Positions 28,425-37,436 of a stretch of DNA of 64,000 nt are shown here, piece after piece. A program made the position numbers and the translations under genes. Each line of letters begins with the position of its first letter. Positions within the stretch are counted from its first letter, which is position 1. The stretch is from Gordonia jacobaea (GTDB lineage: Bacteria; Actinomycetota; Actinomycetes; Mycobacteriales; Mycobacteriaceae): contig NZ_LDTZ01000022.1 of the NCBI RefSeq assembly GCF_001186365.1, positions 115,017 to 179,016 of the forward strand, read 5' to 3'. The notes beneath the pieces are model-generated. The model had not been told where the DNA came from, did not search any database, and saw only the letters and a program-made list of their open reading frames with translations.

Positions 28425-29380
28425 CAGTTACCTGCCAATCGGATTCGGGGATCGAGCCACGCATGCAGCACGTCGGCGAGCAGTTGGAGCACGACGAACA
28501 CCGCGACCGACAGCAGCACGAGTACCTGCACGAGCGGATAGTCGCGGGCGAAGATGCCCTGCTCGGTCAGGAGTCCGAGCCCGGGCCAACCGAAGATGGC
28601 CTCGACCAGGATCGCCCCGCCGAGAAGGCCTCCGGTGACCAGCCCGAGTGCGGTCAGACTCGGTGGTAGCGCATTGCGTAGCGCGCTGTGAATGACGATG
28701 TCTCGCTTCGACACTCCGAGTGCTCGGGCCGTCGTCGCATACGGTTGCCGGAGTTCGGTGCGCAGCGCCTCGGTCAGGAAGCGGGCGAGTGTGGCGCCTG
28801 CCGGGAGCGCCAGGGCGACAGCGGGTAGCAGGAGGTACTGCGCGGTGATGCCTGGTTGGCTGAAGAGTCCGTCCGGCGGTGTGCCGCCTGCGGGGAGAAG
28901 TCGGAATTTGACGCCGAACACCAAGATCAACAGTGTGCTGACAACGAAGGTCGGAACCGCGATCGCTACCGCATTCACGCCGGTGACAAGGGAATTCACG
29001 AAGCGGTTGTCGTAAATCGTTGCCGACAAGCTCAACGCCAGTGCCAGGAGAACGGCCAGGATCAGTGCGGTGACGGTGAGCAGAATGGTGTGAACCAGTC
29101 CGAACGAGACGAGCGAACTGATCTCGCCACCGACCTGGTAGCTCTTGCCGAGATCGAACGTGAAGATGCCTGCGATCCAGGTGGCGTATTGGGCGATGAA
29201 GCCGCGATCAAGGCCGAGGTCGTGCCGGATCGCCGCCAACTGCTCGGGAGTGGCGTCGGGACCCGCGAGCGCTGATTCCGGTCCACCCGGGATCAATCGG
29301 ACGATCGCGAAGATCAGCACGGAGGCCACGAACAGCACCAGGATCGCCGTCGGTATGCGGCGCAACAGATATCCGGTCAT
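28424..29380 (-). CDS. ABC transporter permease, DppB type
   Basis: 318 residues. It begins with the typical MTGYLLRRIPTAILVLF membrane segment, then the periplasmic PGGPESALAGPDATPEQ region, and ends with the coupling loop ATTARALGVSKRDIVIHSALRN. The start at 29380 overlaps the binding-protein stop by one base, which shows translational coupling. The longer ORF start at 29446 lies inside the binding-protein gene and is rejected. Confidence 0.92.
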   Translation of the reverse strand: MTGYLLRRIPTAILVLFVASVLIFAIVRLIPGGPESALAGPDATPEQLAAIRHDLGLDRGFIAQYATWIAGIFTFDLGKSYQVGGEISSLVSFGLVHTILLTVTALILAVLLALALSLSATIYDNRFVNSLVTGVNAVAIAVPTFVVSTLLILVFGVKFRLLPAGGTPPDGLFSQPGITAQYLLLPAVALALPAGATLARFLTEALRTELRQPYATTARALGVSKRDIVIHSALRNALPPSLTALGLVTGGLLGGAILVEAIFGWPGLGLLTEQGIFARDYPLVQVLVLLSVAVFVVLQLLADVLHAWLDPRIRLAGN

Positions 29381-30972
29381 CAGGAGTTCCGTCCTTGCGT
29401 GTTGAGGTAGGTCTCGCCGAGGTGCAGTTGGGCACGCCTGTCCCAATCGACGTTTCCGACGGCGGGCGACGCCGCGGATTGTTGGAACACCACACCGATC
29501 TCGACGAGGAACAGATCGTTCAACCAGATGTCGTCGAGCTGCCGATATGCGGCCAGCGCCGCGGGCGACGTCGGATCGGGAGCATTCCAGGCCGCGTTGG
29601 CGGCCTTCGCGTAGTCGGGGTTGACGTAGTTGGAGGAGTTCTTCGCCGCGTTGAACGGGTACGCGGAGACGGCGAGCGTCGACGGCGTGAACTGTGCAAA
29701 GGCGTGCTGCAGCAACCAGATTCCGTCGAACTTGCCGCCGATCAGCTTTGACGACTGCACGGTGTTGTCGTTGGGGCGCAGCTCCACCGGGATGCCGACA
29801 TCCTTGAGGTTCGACTGCACGATCTGCGCCACCACCCGGTCAACTCCCTGGGTGGAGTAGTCGAGAGTGATCGGTGCAACCTGCCCGTGCTCGGCGACGA
29901 GCTGGCGGGCACGGTTTACATCGCGTGTGTACGTCGTGTTCTTCGACGCGTCGTATGCGGGAGACCACTTGGGCCAGGGCAGGTTGACGACGTAGCCGCT
30001 CTTGCGGAAGACGTCGTTGATGATGCGTTCGCGGTCGATGGCGAAGGCGATCGCCTTGCGCAGGCGGACGTCCGCGAGCGCAGGGTTGGCCACGTTGATT
30101 CCCACGTACTCCTGCTGTTCGGCGCCGGTGTAGGTGATGCTGTTGAATCCGTATCTGCGCGTGGCCAATTCCTGGTCGTGATTGTTAAGTCCGTAGGCGA
30201 GGTCGATCTGGCCCGTGCGTAACCGGGTGTAGAGCGCCTGCTGGTCGGTGATGATGTTGAGGTCGATGGCGTCGAGATTGGCTCGGGGACCCCAGTAGGA
30301 GTCGTTGCGCACCAGGCGAACATCCGAGTTCGGCTGCCACGACGAGAAGCGGAACGGTCCCGTTCCGTTGAACACCTTGCCCGCACGCAGCCCGTCGAGG
30401 GTGTTGCCGTCGATGATCGGTGCAGAGTCGAGCAGGTCGAAGACGTTGCTGAGCGGGTGGTCGAAGGTCAGCACCACGCGGTGCGGATTGCTGGTGTCAT
30501 ATCCGGTGATCGCGGCGGCGGTCCGCTTGAACTGCGGTGTCCACGGCCCGGCGGTGTACGCCTTCAGTGAGCTCTCGACGTCGGCGGAGGTGAATGCCCG
30601 ACCGTCGTGGTAGCGCACGTCGTCGCGCAGATCGAGCGCGAGGGAGCGGCCGTCCGGGGCGAGTTGCCAGCGTGTGGCCAGCGACGGCTGGACGGTGAGA
30701 TCGTCGCGCGAGTAGCGGATCAGGGTGTCGAAGACGTTCGACACCACGTGGCCGTTCATGCTGCCGGTGCCGATCTGCAAGAAGGTCTTCGGGCTCAGGT
30801 CGTTGAGCACGCCGACGCGCAGCGTGCCGCCCTGTGGCGGCTTGTGACCCGGCGGCAGGGCGGTCGCTGTCGAGTTCTGCTGCTGTGAGACAGCGGAGGT
30901 GCACGCGGTTGCCGTGGCCATCGTCAGCAGTGCGACGAGCGCGAGCAGTGCGGCTCGTGTGCGAGTGGGCAT
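29380..30972 (-). CDS. Peptide/nickel-type substrate-binding lipoprotein (SBP_bac_5)
   Basis: 530 residues from the ATG at 30972. The signal peptide ends in a lipobox (ATATAC), and the mature protein starts with a linker and GGTLRVGVLNDLSPK. Family 5 features include RYSRDDLTVQPSLATRW and FRFSSWQPNSDVRLVRND. First gene of the importer operon, divergent from the arylsulfatase. The neighbouring sulfatase and TauD suggest the cargo is an organosulfur compound rather than a peptide; that is inference. The frame stays open 52 codons upstream of this start (see the leader entry). Confidence 0.88.
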   Translation of the reverse strand: MPTRTRAALLALVALLTMATATACTSAVSQQQNSTATALPPGHKPPQGGTLRVGVLNDLSPKTFLQIGTGSMNGHVVSNVFDTLIRYSRDDLTVQPSLATRWQLAPDGRSLALDLRDDVRYHDGRAFTSADVESSLKAYTAGPWTPQFKRTAAAITGYDTSNPHRVVLTFDHPLSNVFDLLDSAPIIDGNTLDGLRAGKVFNGTGPFRFSSWQPNSDVRLVRNDSYWGPRANLDAIDLNIITDQQALYTRLRTGQIDLAYGLNNHDQELATRRYGFNSITYTGAEQQEYVGINVANPALADVRLRKAIAFAIDRERIINDVFRKSGYVVNLPWPKWSPAYDASKNTTYTRDVNRARQLVAEHGQVAPITLDYSTQGVDRVVAQIVQSNLKDVGIPVELRPNDNTVQSSKLIGGKFDGIWLLQHAFAQFTPSTLAVSAYPFNAAKNSSNYVNPDYAKAANAAWNAPDPTSPAALAAYRQLDDIWLNDLFLVEIGVVFQQSAASPAVGNVDWDRRAQLHLGETYLNTQGRNS

Positions 30973-31128
30973 GGTCTTCGGATTCTCTTCCGTCCGATGG
31001 GCTGGGGAATGGGGGCTGGGGTTGGGGGCGTGGTCGGTCATGCGGCAGAAGCCGATCCGGACATCGACCACCCGACGCACGGCCGCGGGTTGGTGTACGT
31101 CGTCGAATACGAGCAACTGTGAGGGCAT
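30973..31128 (-). other. Leader-peptide-like segment in frame with the transporter lipoprotein
   Basis: From an ATG at 31128 the frame encodes a peptide with an internal VRRVVDVRIGFCRM. This resembles the RRxVDxxRxxxCR signature of the short Cys-containing leader peptides that precede sulfur-assimilation genes in actinobacteria. Unlike those, it meets no stop and runs 52 codons straight into the lipoprotein start. Either this is a decayed leader, or ribosomes entering here read through. The 30973-31264 interval otherwise holds only the divergent promoters. Confidence 0.4.
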
Positions 31129-31264
31129 ACGGGTGGCGACTTCAAGCTCACGGCGCCTTTCTCGGCAGCGTCGGAGAAAGGGTTGACAGACCGACCCACC
31201 GTGCGAATGGTGTGTGATGCGTAACCGCGGACAGCGGCGGTCGCACGATCTTCGAGGAGTGACG

Positions 31265-33607
31265 ATGGCAGACGGCAACAGCGAAATACCTGACTACGCA
31301 CGAGGTTACGAAGGCTTCGAGGGTCGGGTCGGACGCACGTCGTCGCAGTCGACACCCTGGTGGAAGCCCGAACCGAGTGCGCCGGCGGGTGCTCCGAACA
31401 TCGTCGTCGTGCTCATCGACGACATGGGCTACTCCGACATCTCGCCGTTCGGCGCGGAGATCGATACCCCCAACATCGCAGCGCTCGCAGAGCGTGGATT
31501 CCGACTGTCGAACTACCACACGACGCCGGTCTGTTCACCCGCTCGGGCCGCTCTGCTGACGGGACTCAACCCGCATCGTGCCGGCTACGGCAGTGTGGCG
31601 AACTCCGATCCGGGCTTCCCCGGTCTACGTCTCGAACTCGCCGACGACGTGCTCTCCCTTCCGGAGATACTGCGCGCCAACGGCTATGCCACGTACGCGG
31701 TCGGTAAGTGGCACCTCGCCCGCGACGCCAACATGAGTCCCGGTCGTACACGCGACTCGTGGCCGCTGCAGCGCGGGTTCGACTCCTATTACGGCTCACT
31801 CGAAGGGCTGAATTCGTTCTTCTACCCCAACCAGCTCATCGCCGACAATTCAGTCGTCGACGTCGACGAGTACCCCGATGACTACTACGTCACCGACGAC
31901 CTCACCGATCGTGCTGTCGCGCAGATCAAGTCGCTGCGGGCACACGATGCCGACAAACCCTTCTTCCTCTACTTCGCGCACATCGCGATGCATGGTCCGC
32001 ATCAGGTCAAGGAGTCCGACCTCGAGAAGTACCGCGGAAAGTACGCGGACGGGTGGGATGCTGTGCGCCAGAGACGATTCGAACGACAGGTCGCGGAAGG
32101 CCTCTTCGACGAGGGCACCCCGATCGCCGAGCGCAACACCGAGCCCGGCTACGACGCGCCACCCTGGGACGAACTCGATGTTGCCGAGCAGGAGCGCTTC
32201 GCGAAGTACCAGGAAGTGTATGCGGCCATGGTCGATTCGGTCGATCAGAGCGTCGGGCGTATCGTCGACACCCTGACCGAGCTCGGCGAACTCGACAACA
32301 CGATCATCGTGTTCACGTCAGACAACGGCGGTACCGCCGAAGGCGGTCCGGTCGGAACCCGTTCGTACTTCAGCCAATTCGTGCACGGCCCGGTGCCGTC
32401 GGACTGGGAGCGCGACGTTCCCCACGACGAGGACCTGATCGGTAGTGCGGCTCTCGGGGTGCACTATCCGCGTGGGTGGGGCCAGGCGTCGAACACGCCC
32501 TTCCGCTTCTACAAGGGGCAGACCTTTGCCGGAGGTGTGCGGGTGCCGTTCGTGCTGTCGTGGCCAGACGGTCTGCCGCGTGACGCGGACGACAGCGGTG
32601 TTCGCCGACAGTATGCCTACGTGACAGATCTGGTGCCGACGCTGCTCGAGTTGGCGGGCGTCGAGGCACCGACCGAGCGGCACGGCAAACCCGCGCAATC
32701 GCGCGACGGTGTCAGTGCCGCAGGGTTTCTGCGCGATGGAGCGTCGAACTCGGATCACACCGAGCAGTACGCCGAGTTCGGCGGACACCGCGGGTTCTAT
32801 CGGGAAGGCTGGAAGCTGCTGTCACTGCACCGGGATCCCGATCGCGTCGACGACCCGGAGTGGGAACTCTACGACGTGACAACCGATCCCGCGGAGACGC
32901 ACGACGTCGCCGCGGAGCATCCGGACGTCGTTGCCGAGCTGGCGCGCGCGTGGGACGAAGCGGCATGGCGCAATACTGTGTTCCCGCTGTACGATTCGCC
33001 GGCCGATCAGGGGCGTCGACGACCCGACGAAGAACGCTACAGCGACCCGGTGCGCATCCTCGCCGGCACACCGACACTCGAGCGGTACCGGTCGAGCAAG
33101 CTCATCGCATACCGAGACTTCGACATCGAGATCGAACTGCGCGACTGGACACGTGCCGACGAAGGTGTGCTGGTCGCACACGGCGATCCCCAGGGCGGCT
33201 ATCTGCTCTGCATCGAAGACGGCACAGCACATTTCGTGTTCAACAGCTACGGCCGTATTGCGCGCGTATCCGGTGAGCTACCCGACGGTGTCGACACACT
33301 GGTACTCCGTGCCGTCGCGACGCCCCAGGTGCGGTGGGACTTCGTACTCGAGGCGTCGAGTGGCGGGCAGGTCGAGGTAATCGCCAAGTTGGACAACCAG
33401 TTCCAGCTCGTCGGCATGGCCCCGTGGACGGGAATCTCCGTCGGGCTCGACGCGCGCGGTCCCGTCGATCTGGAGCTGCGGGAGCGGCGCGGCGTGTTCC
33501 GCTTCGGCAGCGCACTACGCGCGGTGACGTACCAGCCAGGCGCCGTGCGGGTTCCGGCCGCTATCCGCCGCGAGATCGACGAGAGCGCCGAATATCACGC
33601 CGACTGA
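31265..33607 (+). CDS. Arylsulfatase, formylglycine-dependent
   Basis: 780 residues. The sulfatase signature CSPARAALLTG begins at Cys90, the residue converted to formylglycine. Metal ligands are visible in LIDDMGYSD (Asp52-Asp53) and TSDNGGT, and the active-site Lys in VGKWHLA. The C-terminal 200 residues form a beta-rich extra domain, as in the large AtsA-like arylsulfatases. There is no signal peptide, so it is probably cytoplasmic. GAGGAG precedes the ATG. It would release sulfate from sulfate esters. The dioxygenase follows on the same strand. Confidence 0.94.
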   Translation: MADGNSEIPDYARGYEGFEGRVGRTSSQSTPWWKPEPSAPAGAPNIVVVLIDDMGYSDISPFGAEIDTPNIAALAERGFRLSNYHTTPVCSPARAALLTGLNPHRAGYGSVANSDPGFPGLRLELADDVLSLPEILRANGYATYAVGKWHLARDANMSPGRTRDSWPLQRGFDSYYGSLEGLNSFFYPNQLIADNSVVDVDEYPDDYYVTDDLTDRAVAQIKSLRAHDADKPFFLYFAHIAMHGPHQVKESDLEKYRGKYADGWDAVRQRRFERQVAEGLFDEGTPIAERNTEPGYDAPPWDELDVAEQERFAKYQEVYAAMVDSVDQSVGRIVDTLTELGELDNTIIVFTSDNGGTAEGGPVGTRSYFSQFVHGPVPSDWERDVPHDEDLIGSAALGVHYPRGWGQASNTPFRFYKGQTFAGGVRVPFVLSWPDGLPRDADDSGVRRQYAYVTDLVPTLLELAGVEAPTERHGKPAQSRDGVSAAGFLRDGASNSDHTEQYAEFGGHRGFYREGWKLLSLHRDPDRVDDPEWELYDVTTDPAETHDVAAEHPDVVAELARAWDEAAWRNTVFPLYDSPADQGRRRPDEERYSDPVRILAGTPTLERYRSSKLIAYRDFDIEIELRDWTRADEGVLVAHGDPQGGYLLCIEDGTAHFVFNSYGRIARVSGELPDGVDTLVLRAVATPQVRWDFVLEASSGGQVEVIAKLDNQFQLVGMAPWTGISVGLDARGPVDLELRERRGVFRFGSALRAVTYQPGAVRVPAAIRREIDESAEYHAD

Positions 33608-33714
33608 GTATCGCGGCGACGCAAGGTTGTAATCGGTGTGGGCGAGAACCTGTCGCCGCGCGCCGATCAGTGGAGAAATCGAAGTAACGACGAAATCAGC
33701 CAAGGAGTACACCC

Positions 33715-34698
33715 GTGACACTGACCGACATCGAACGACGCACCGACAGCGAGTCCGCTGCGCAGGCCCTTTACGACGACGCGTCGATCACCGTGACCAA
33801 GCTCGGCGAGAACATCGGAGCCAAGGTCGAGGGCGTCCGCCTCGGCGGAGACCTCTCCACCGAGCAGGTCGAGGCGATCCGCACCGCGCTCGCCGTCAAC
33901 AAGGTCATCGCCTTCACCGGGCAGGACCACCTCGACGACGAGACCCAGTATGCGTTCGCGTCGTTGCTCGGTGAACCGACAGCACCGCACCCGACGGTGA
34001 CGTCGCGCGGCGATCAGCTGCTCACCATCGAAGGTGCCGCGAACAGTTGGCATACGGACGTGACCTTCGTCGACCGCATCCCGAAGGCGTCGCTGCTGCG
34101 GCCAATCGTGTTGCCCGCCTACGGTGGTGCGACCACCTGGGCGTCGACCGTCGCCGCCTACGAGCAGTTGCCCAAGCCGCTGCGCTCGCTCGTCGAGGAA
34201 CTGTGGGCCACGCACTCCAACCTGTACGACTATGTGGGACAGAAGGAGCCGTCCGGCGGCGTCGACGTTGTGCAGAAGGAGGAGCACTACGCCGAGTTCA
34301 CCAGCTCCGAGTACGAGACGCTGCATCCCGTCGTCCGCGTGCACCCGGAGACCGGTGAGCGCAGCCTGCTCCTCGGCCACTTCGCCAAGGAGTTCCGCGG
34401 CCTGAAGGCGTCGGAGTTCGCCAATCTGTACCAACTGCTGCAGGCTCGGATCACCAAGCTGGAGAACACCTTCCGCTGGAATTGGAGCTACGGCGACCTG
34501 GTGATCTGGGACAACCGGGCGACCCAGCACTACGGCATCGCCGACTTCGGCAATAAGAAGCGTCAGCTGCATCGGATCACCCTGGCCGGCGACGTGCCCG
34601 TCGACGTCAACGGGCAGCAGAGCCAGATCATCCAGGGCGACGCGTCGCACTACTCGTCGGTGGAGCAGCCCCGACGTCTGGCGGTGTTCGCTGCCTGA
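33715..34698 (+). CDS. TauD/TfdA-family Fe(II)/2-oxoglutarate dioxygenase
   Basis: 327 residues. The facial triad is H113 and D115 (SWHTDVTF) plus H272 in WDNRATQHYG. R288 (LHRITLAG) is the 2-oxoglutarate anchor. Family members cleave taurine, alkyl sulfates (AtsK-like) or aryloxy compounds. Placement 107 bp after an arylsulfatase argues for a sulfonate or sulfate-ester substrate. GTG start with AAGGAG 7 nt upstream. Ended by a strong terminator. Confidence 0.92.
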   Translation: MTLTDIERRTDSESAAQALYDDASITVTKLGENIGAKVEGVRLGGDLSTEQVEAIRTALAVNKVIAFTGQDHLDDETQYAFASLLGEPTAPHPTVTSRGDQLLTIEGAANSWHTDVTFVDRIPKASLLRPIVLPAYGGATTWASTVAAYEQLPKPLRSLVEELWATHSNLYDYVGQKEPSGGVDVVQKEEHYAEFTSSEYETLHPVVRVHPETGERSLLLGHFAKEFRGLKASEFANLYQLLQARITKLENTFRWNWSYGDLVIWDNRATQHYGIADFGNKKRQLHRITLAGDVPVDVNGQQSQIIQGDASHYSSVEQPRRLAVFAA

Positions 34699-34727
34699 TC
34701 CTGCTCGCCGGAGATTCTCCGGAGAGT

Positions 34728-34771
34728 GCACGATGCGGTCGGACCACGTGCTGGGTCCGGCCGCATCGTGC
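34728..34771 (+). terminator. Terminator of the sulfatase-dioxygenase unit
   Basis: An 18-bp stem (GCACGATGCGG pairs with CCGCATCGTGC, and CGGACC with GGTCCG, one wobble) closes an 8-nt loop, 29 bp after the dioxygenase stop. The following U tract is short. Confidence 0.8.
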
Positions 34772-34843
34772 GTTCTACATTGCGTCGTCTGGCCTGTGGA
34801 TGACTCCCGTGGCATAGGGCTTTCTGCGCATTACACTCCTCGC

Positions 34844-35269
34844 ATGTCGAAGAGGATAGTGGTCGGAATCTGTTGTGGTGCAGCGCTCGTGCTGTCGCTG
34901 GCCGGTTGTTCATTGCCGGGTGAGCCGGTGGCGCAATCGAATTCGGGTGCCACCGATATCACGACGAGCACCGCGGACTCCGCCACGGCTCAGCCGACCG
35001 GGCCCTCGGTGGGCACTGCGACGATGAAAGTGGTCGGCGGTCCGACGCCGGTCACCATCCGCTACCGCATCAACGGCGGGCCGGAGACCAGAACCGAGTC
35101 CGCCGTAACGCTGCCGTGGAGCAAGGACTACCCGGTGTACAACGAGGTCTCGTCGAGCGTCAGCGTGACCGGCGGTACCGAGGTTGGTTGCGCGATCATG
35201 ATGGGCAGCAGCCTGGTCCCGTACAAGACCGAGCCCAACCCGACCTGCGAGTTCGCGTACTACGGGTGA
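34844..35269 (+). CDS. MmpS-like exported lipoprotein
   Basis: 141 residues. A lipobox ends the signal peptide (SLAGC). After a Thr/Ser-rich linker, the domain resembles MmpS proteins: VTIRYRINGG, then the conserved TLPWS, and a GCAIMM near the end. MmpS proteins are periplasmic partners of MmpL lipid exporters. No mmpL gene is nearby, so this is an orphan. ATG is preceded by TACACT with a 6-nt gap, so it is leaderless. Confidence 0.75.
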   Translation: MSKRIVVGICCGAALVLSLAGCSLPGEPVAQSNSGATDITTSTADSATAQPTGPSVGTATMKVVGGPTPVTIRYRINGGPETRTESAVTLPWSKDYPVYNEVSSSVSVTGGTEVGCAIMMGSSLVPYKTEPNPTCEFAYYG

Positions 35270-35304
35270 TCAGGCGCCAGCGCTATTGGGCTGGTGTTCG
35301 CGGT

Positions 35305-35535
35305 TCAGAGCTGGTTCAGCGTGGCACCGAGTCCGCGTCGTTCCAGGCTGATTTGCAGGCTCTTGCTCGGCTCATTGGTTTGCAGCCATGTTCGAACACC
35401 TTCGACCTGCTCCTCGCGGGGCGCATCGAGCAAGTGAAGAATGGTCAGCAGTTGACCTGCCATTGCGGGCTGCGGGAGATTGACGTCGACAGGGAGATAG
35501 ACGCTGTCGTCCCAAAGACGATTCGCAATACCCAT
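35305..35535 (-). CDS. Small hypothetical protein downstream of the ADP-ribosyltransferase remnant
   Basis: 76 residues, no signal or membrane segment, mixed helix (AGQLLTILHLLDAPREEQV). Less GC-biased at third positions than its neighbours. It lies 81 bp downstream of the broken toxin-like gene on the same strand, the usual place for an immunity protein, but no immunity family is recognised. A weak GGGATGGA precedes the ATG. Confidence 0.45.
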   Translation of the reverse strand: MGIANRLWDDSVYLPVDVNLPQPAMAGQLLTILHLLDAPREEQVEGVRTWLQTNEPSKSLQISLERRGLGATLNQL

Positions 35536-35616
35536 GATTCCATCCCGCGGGTCGACACAAACTTCAGATCAAACCCATGTTCTCGTTGATCCATATCGAG
35601 CGTACGGCTACACGAA

Positions 35617-36313
35617 TCAGTGCGTCACTATGACGGCGCGAATTGTGGGAAGCGTCCCCGCTTCGTCGACGCCGACAATCTGAAGAACAACATACGACGA
35701 GAGCAGTAGCTCGCCTTGGTGCGAGCGCACCGTCGCCCAGCGGAGGTATCCAGAGCGCTGGTGTTCCAGCGGGCACCTCGACCTCGAGCAACGCCGGTCC
35801 GTCACCAGACGGTGGACGCGTGAACTCACTGGCGGCGACTGCCCTATGAACCGACGTTGCGAAGTAGCCCGATAGAGGAACGGTCTGGCCAATCAGGTCA
35901 CTGAGGGCGCTCGTATCCAACCCGAACACCTTTGGAGCGTTGCGAACGCCCCGGTAAACGAGCACTCGTTGCGCCAACCGATGTCGCTCGATCAGTACAT
36001 CGAGAATGTCGGCCCGTTCGACCATGAGCGCGTCGTCGGACTCCTCGCGGGCGACACGTTGAAACTCCTGATACGTGCGGTCGTCGCGCTGCCAGAGGGA
36101 GATTATGTGCCGACTCTCATCGTCGAGAATTGCTGCGTCGGAGGCATACTCGGCATCGAGGACACGAGCGGCAGCCTGTCCGTCTTGCCCGCCTGGACCG
36201 CCGATAGGCTGCGGTCCCGGTGGTAGCGTCAGCGTCTGCCCTTCCGGTCGTGATGACCACCAGAAGGTCACCGCGTCCGAAGAATCGTAGCCGTTGGTGT
36301 GGCCAGAGGGCAC
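35617..36313 (-). pseudogene. ADP-ribosyltransferase (toxin-like) remnant, frameshifted and 5'-truncated
   Basis: The frame from 36313 encodes an ART-like fold: helix ESRHIISLWQRDDRTYQEF, an YRGV strand (catalytic Arg region), a GYFATS turn (STS motif) and ALLEVEVPAG. It then loses similarity after about codon 192 (near 35738). The +1 frame takes over with SHQGELLLSSYVVLQIVGVD, which supplies the missing Q-x-E/LL catalytic-turn segment and stops at 35617. Removing one G from the GGG run (CCC at 35736-35738) restores a single frame. The 5' end abuts the CCA of tRNA-Thr with no room for a promoter or ribosome site, so the N-terminus is missing. Unrepaired, the first frame would run on to 35564. 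Confidence 0.6.
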
Positions 36314-36389
36314 TGGAGCCGCCTAGGAGAATCGAACTCCTGACCTATTCATTACGAGTGAATCGCTCTACCGACTGAGCTAAGGCGGC
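36314..36389 (-). tRNA. tRNA-Thr (CGT anticodon)
   Basis: 76 nt with encoded CCA. Acceptor stem GCCGCCT pairs with AGGCGGC, the D-loop is AGTCGGTAGA, the anticodon loop is CTCGTAA (anticodon CGT, reads ACG), and the T-arm is AGGAG-TTCGATT-CTCCT. The gene is on the minus strand. The ADP-ribosyltransferase remnant begins at the base after CCA. Confidence 0.95.
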
Positions 36390-36475
36390 GTGCTGCGCGA
36401 GGCAGCGCTCACGAGTGTAGCGAGCCGCGTCGGTGGAACCAAAACCGGCACCGAGACCGGGCATGGTGGGTGCCC

Positions 36476-37318
36476 TCAGAATGGGAAGTCGCGGTCGCAC
36501 GGGACCGCGACCGGCGAGCTCGGGTCGAGTGCATTCTGCACCAGCGCGGCCACGGTCGGCGAGTAGATCATGCCCAGATGCCCGACCGTCGACGCCGGGC
36601 ACACGTTCTGCACGACGACGTTCGTGACGTTCGGCGCGGGTTCCATCAGTGCGTTACGCAGCGGGAAGACCACTTCGTCGTGCGTGGTGGCCAGGTTGAC
36701 GTACTTGATGTTCGAGTGGTTGGGCCCGTTGTCGCCCTCGCCGCGCGGCACGGGCTTACCGCCGAACGAGTAGCCGCGGTTCGCTCCGGATATATCGACG
36801 ATGGTGCCGATCTGTGCGGCTCTGCCGGGCAACTGCGTGACCGACTGCGCAACCGCTGCGCCCTGCGAGTGTCCGACGAGGTCGACGGTGCTCGCCCCGG
36901 TCTCGCGACGGACGTGGTCGATGAATGTGGCGAGCTGCTGCGTCGACGTCGCTCTGGGCGCCAGTCCGCCGACCGAACCGCTTCCCGGTACCTGGCCGAA
37001 CGTGAAGGTGTAGACGCAAAAACCCGCGTTGGCCAGCGTCGGAGCGAGGAATGACCACGCTGACGACTGATTCGAGGTCGTGCCGTGCACCAGGATGACG
37101 GGATCGCGGTCGTACCGATCGTGACAGTCGGGTCGATTCGCGCCGGCGGGGGCGGCGTCGGCGGGCCCGGTCAGCCCGTCGCGTTGGGCGGCCACCACGT
37201 CGGTGGTCACCGGGAACGGGTCGGCGAGTGCCGCGCCGGCCCCGAATGATGTCCCCACCAGACCTGCTACCGCGAGCACCAGCGCCGCACATGCGCGTGT
37301 GTGCATGCCGTCGATCAT
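36476..37318 (-). CDS. Secreted lipase/esterase (alpha/beta hydrolase, lipase class 2 type)
   Basis: 280 residues with a signal peptide ending near GAGAALADP. Core features: oxyanion region VILVHGTTSNQSS, nucleophile elbow GHSQG, and a late His in GHLGMIYSP. This matches EstA/LipB-like triacylglycerol lipases that lack a lid. The cysteines in NRPDCHD, AGFCVY, NVCPAS and VPCDRD suggest two disulfides. ATG at 37318; ATG at 37306 is equally possible. Probably monocistronic. Confidence 0.88.
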   Translation of the reverse strand: MIDGMHTRACAALVLAVAGLVGTSFGAGAALADPFPVTTDVVAAQRDGLTGPADAAPAGANRPDCHDRYDRDPVILVHGTTSNQSSAWSFLAPTLANAGFCVYTFTFGQVPGSGSVGGLAPRATSTQQLATFIDHVRRETGASTVDLVGHSQGAAVAQSVTQLPGRAAQIGTIVDISGANRGYSFGGKPVPRGEGDNGPNHSNIKYVNLATTHDEVVFPLRNALMEPAPNVTNVVVQNVCPASTVGHLGMIYSPTVAALVQNALDPSSPVAVPCDRDFPF

Positions 37319-37436
37319 CCCAGAATGTGCCGTCTCGCGGTGGTCGACGAAGAACTGCGTGAACTCCCGACAACCAGTTCATCTCGATCAGACACAACCG
37401 CGACCCACATACGACGATCCGCCGTACCGTCGGGCT

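Noticed and set aside
34699..36389. Intact prophage or island at tRNA-Thr
   Set aside because: There is no integrase, no second attachment-site copy and only about 1 kb of atypical sequence. At most it is a remnant.
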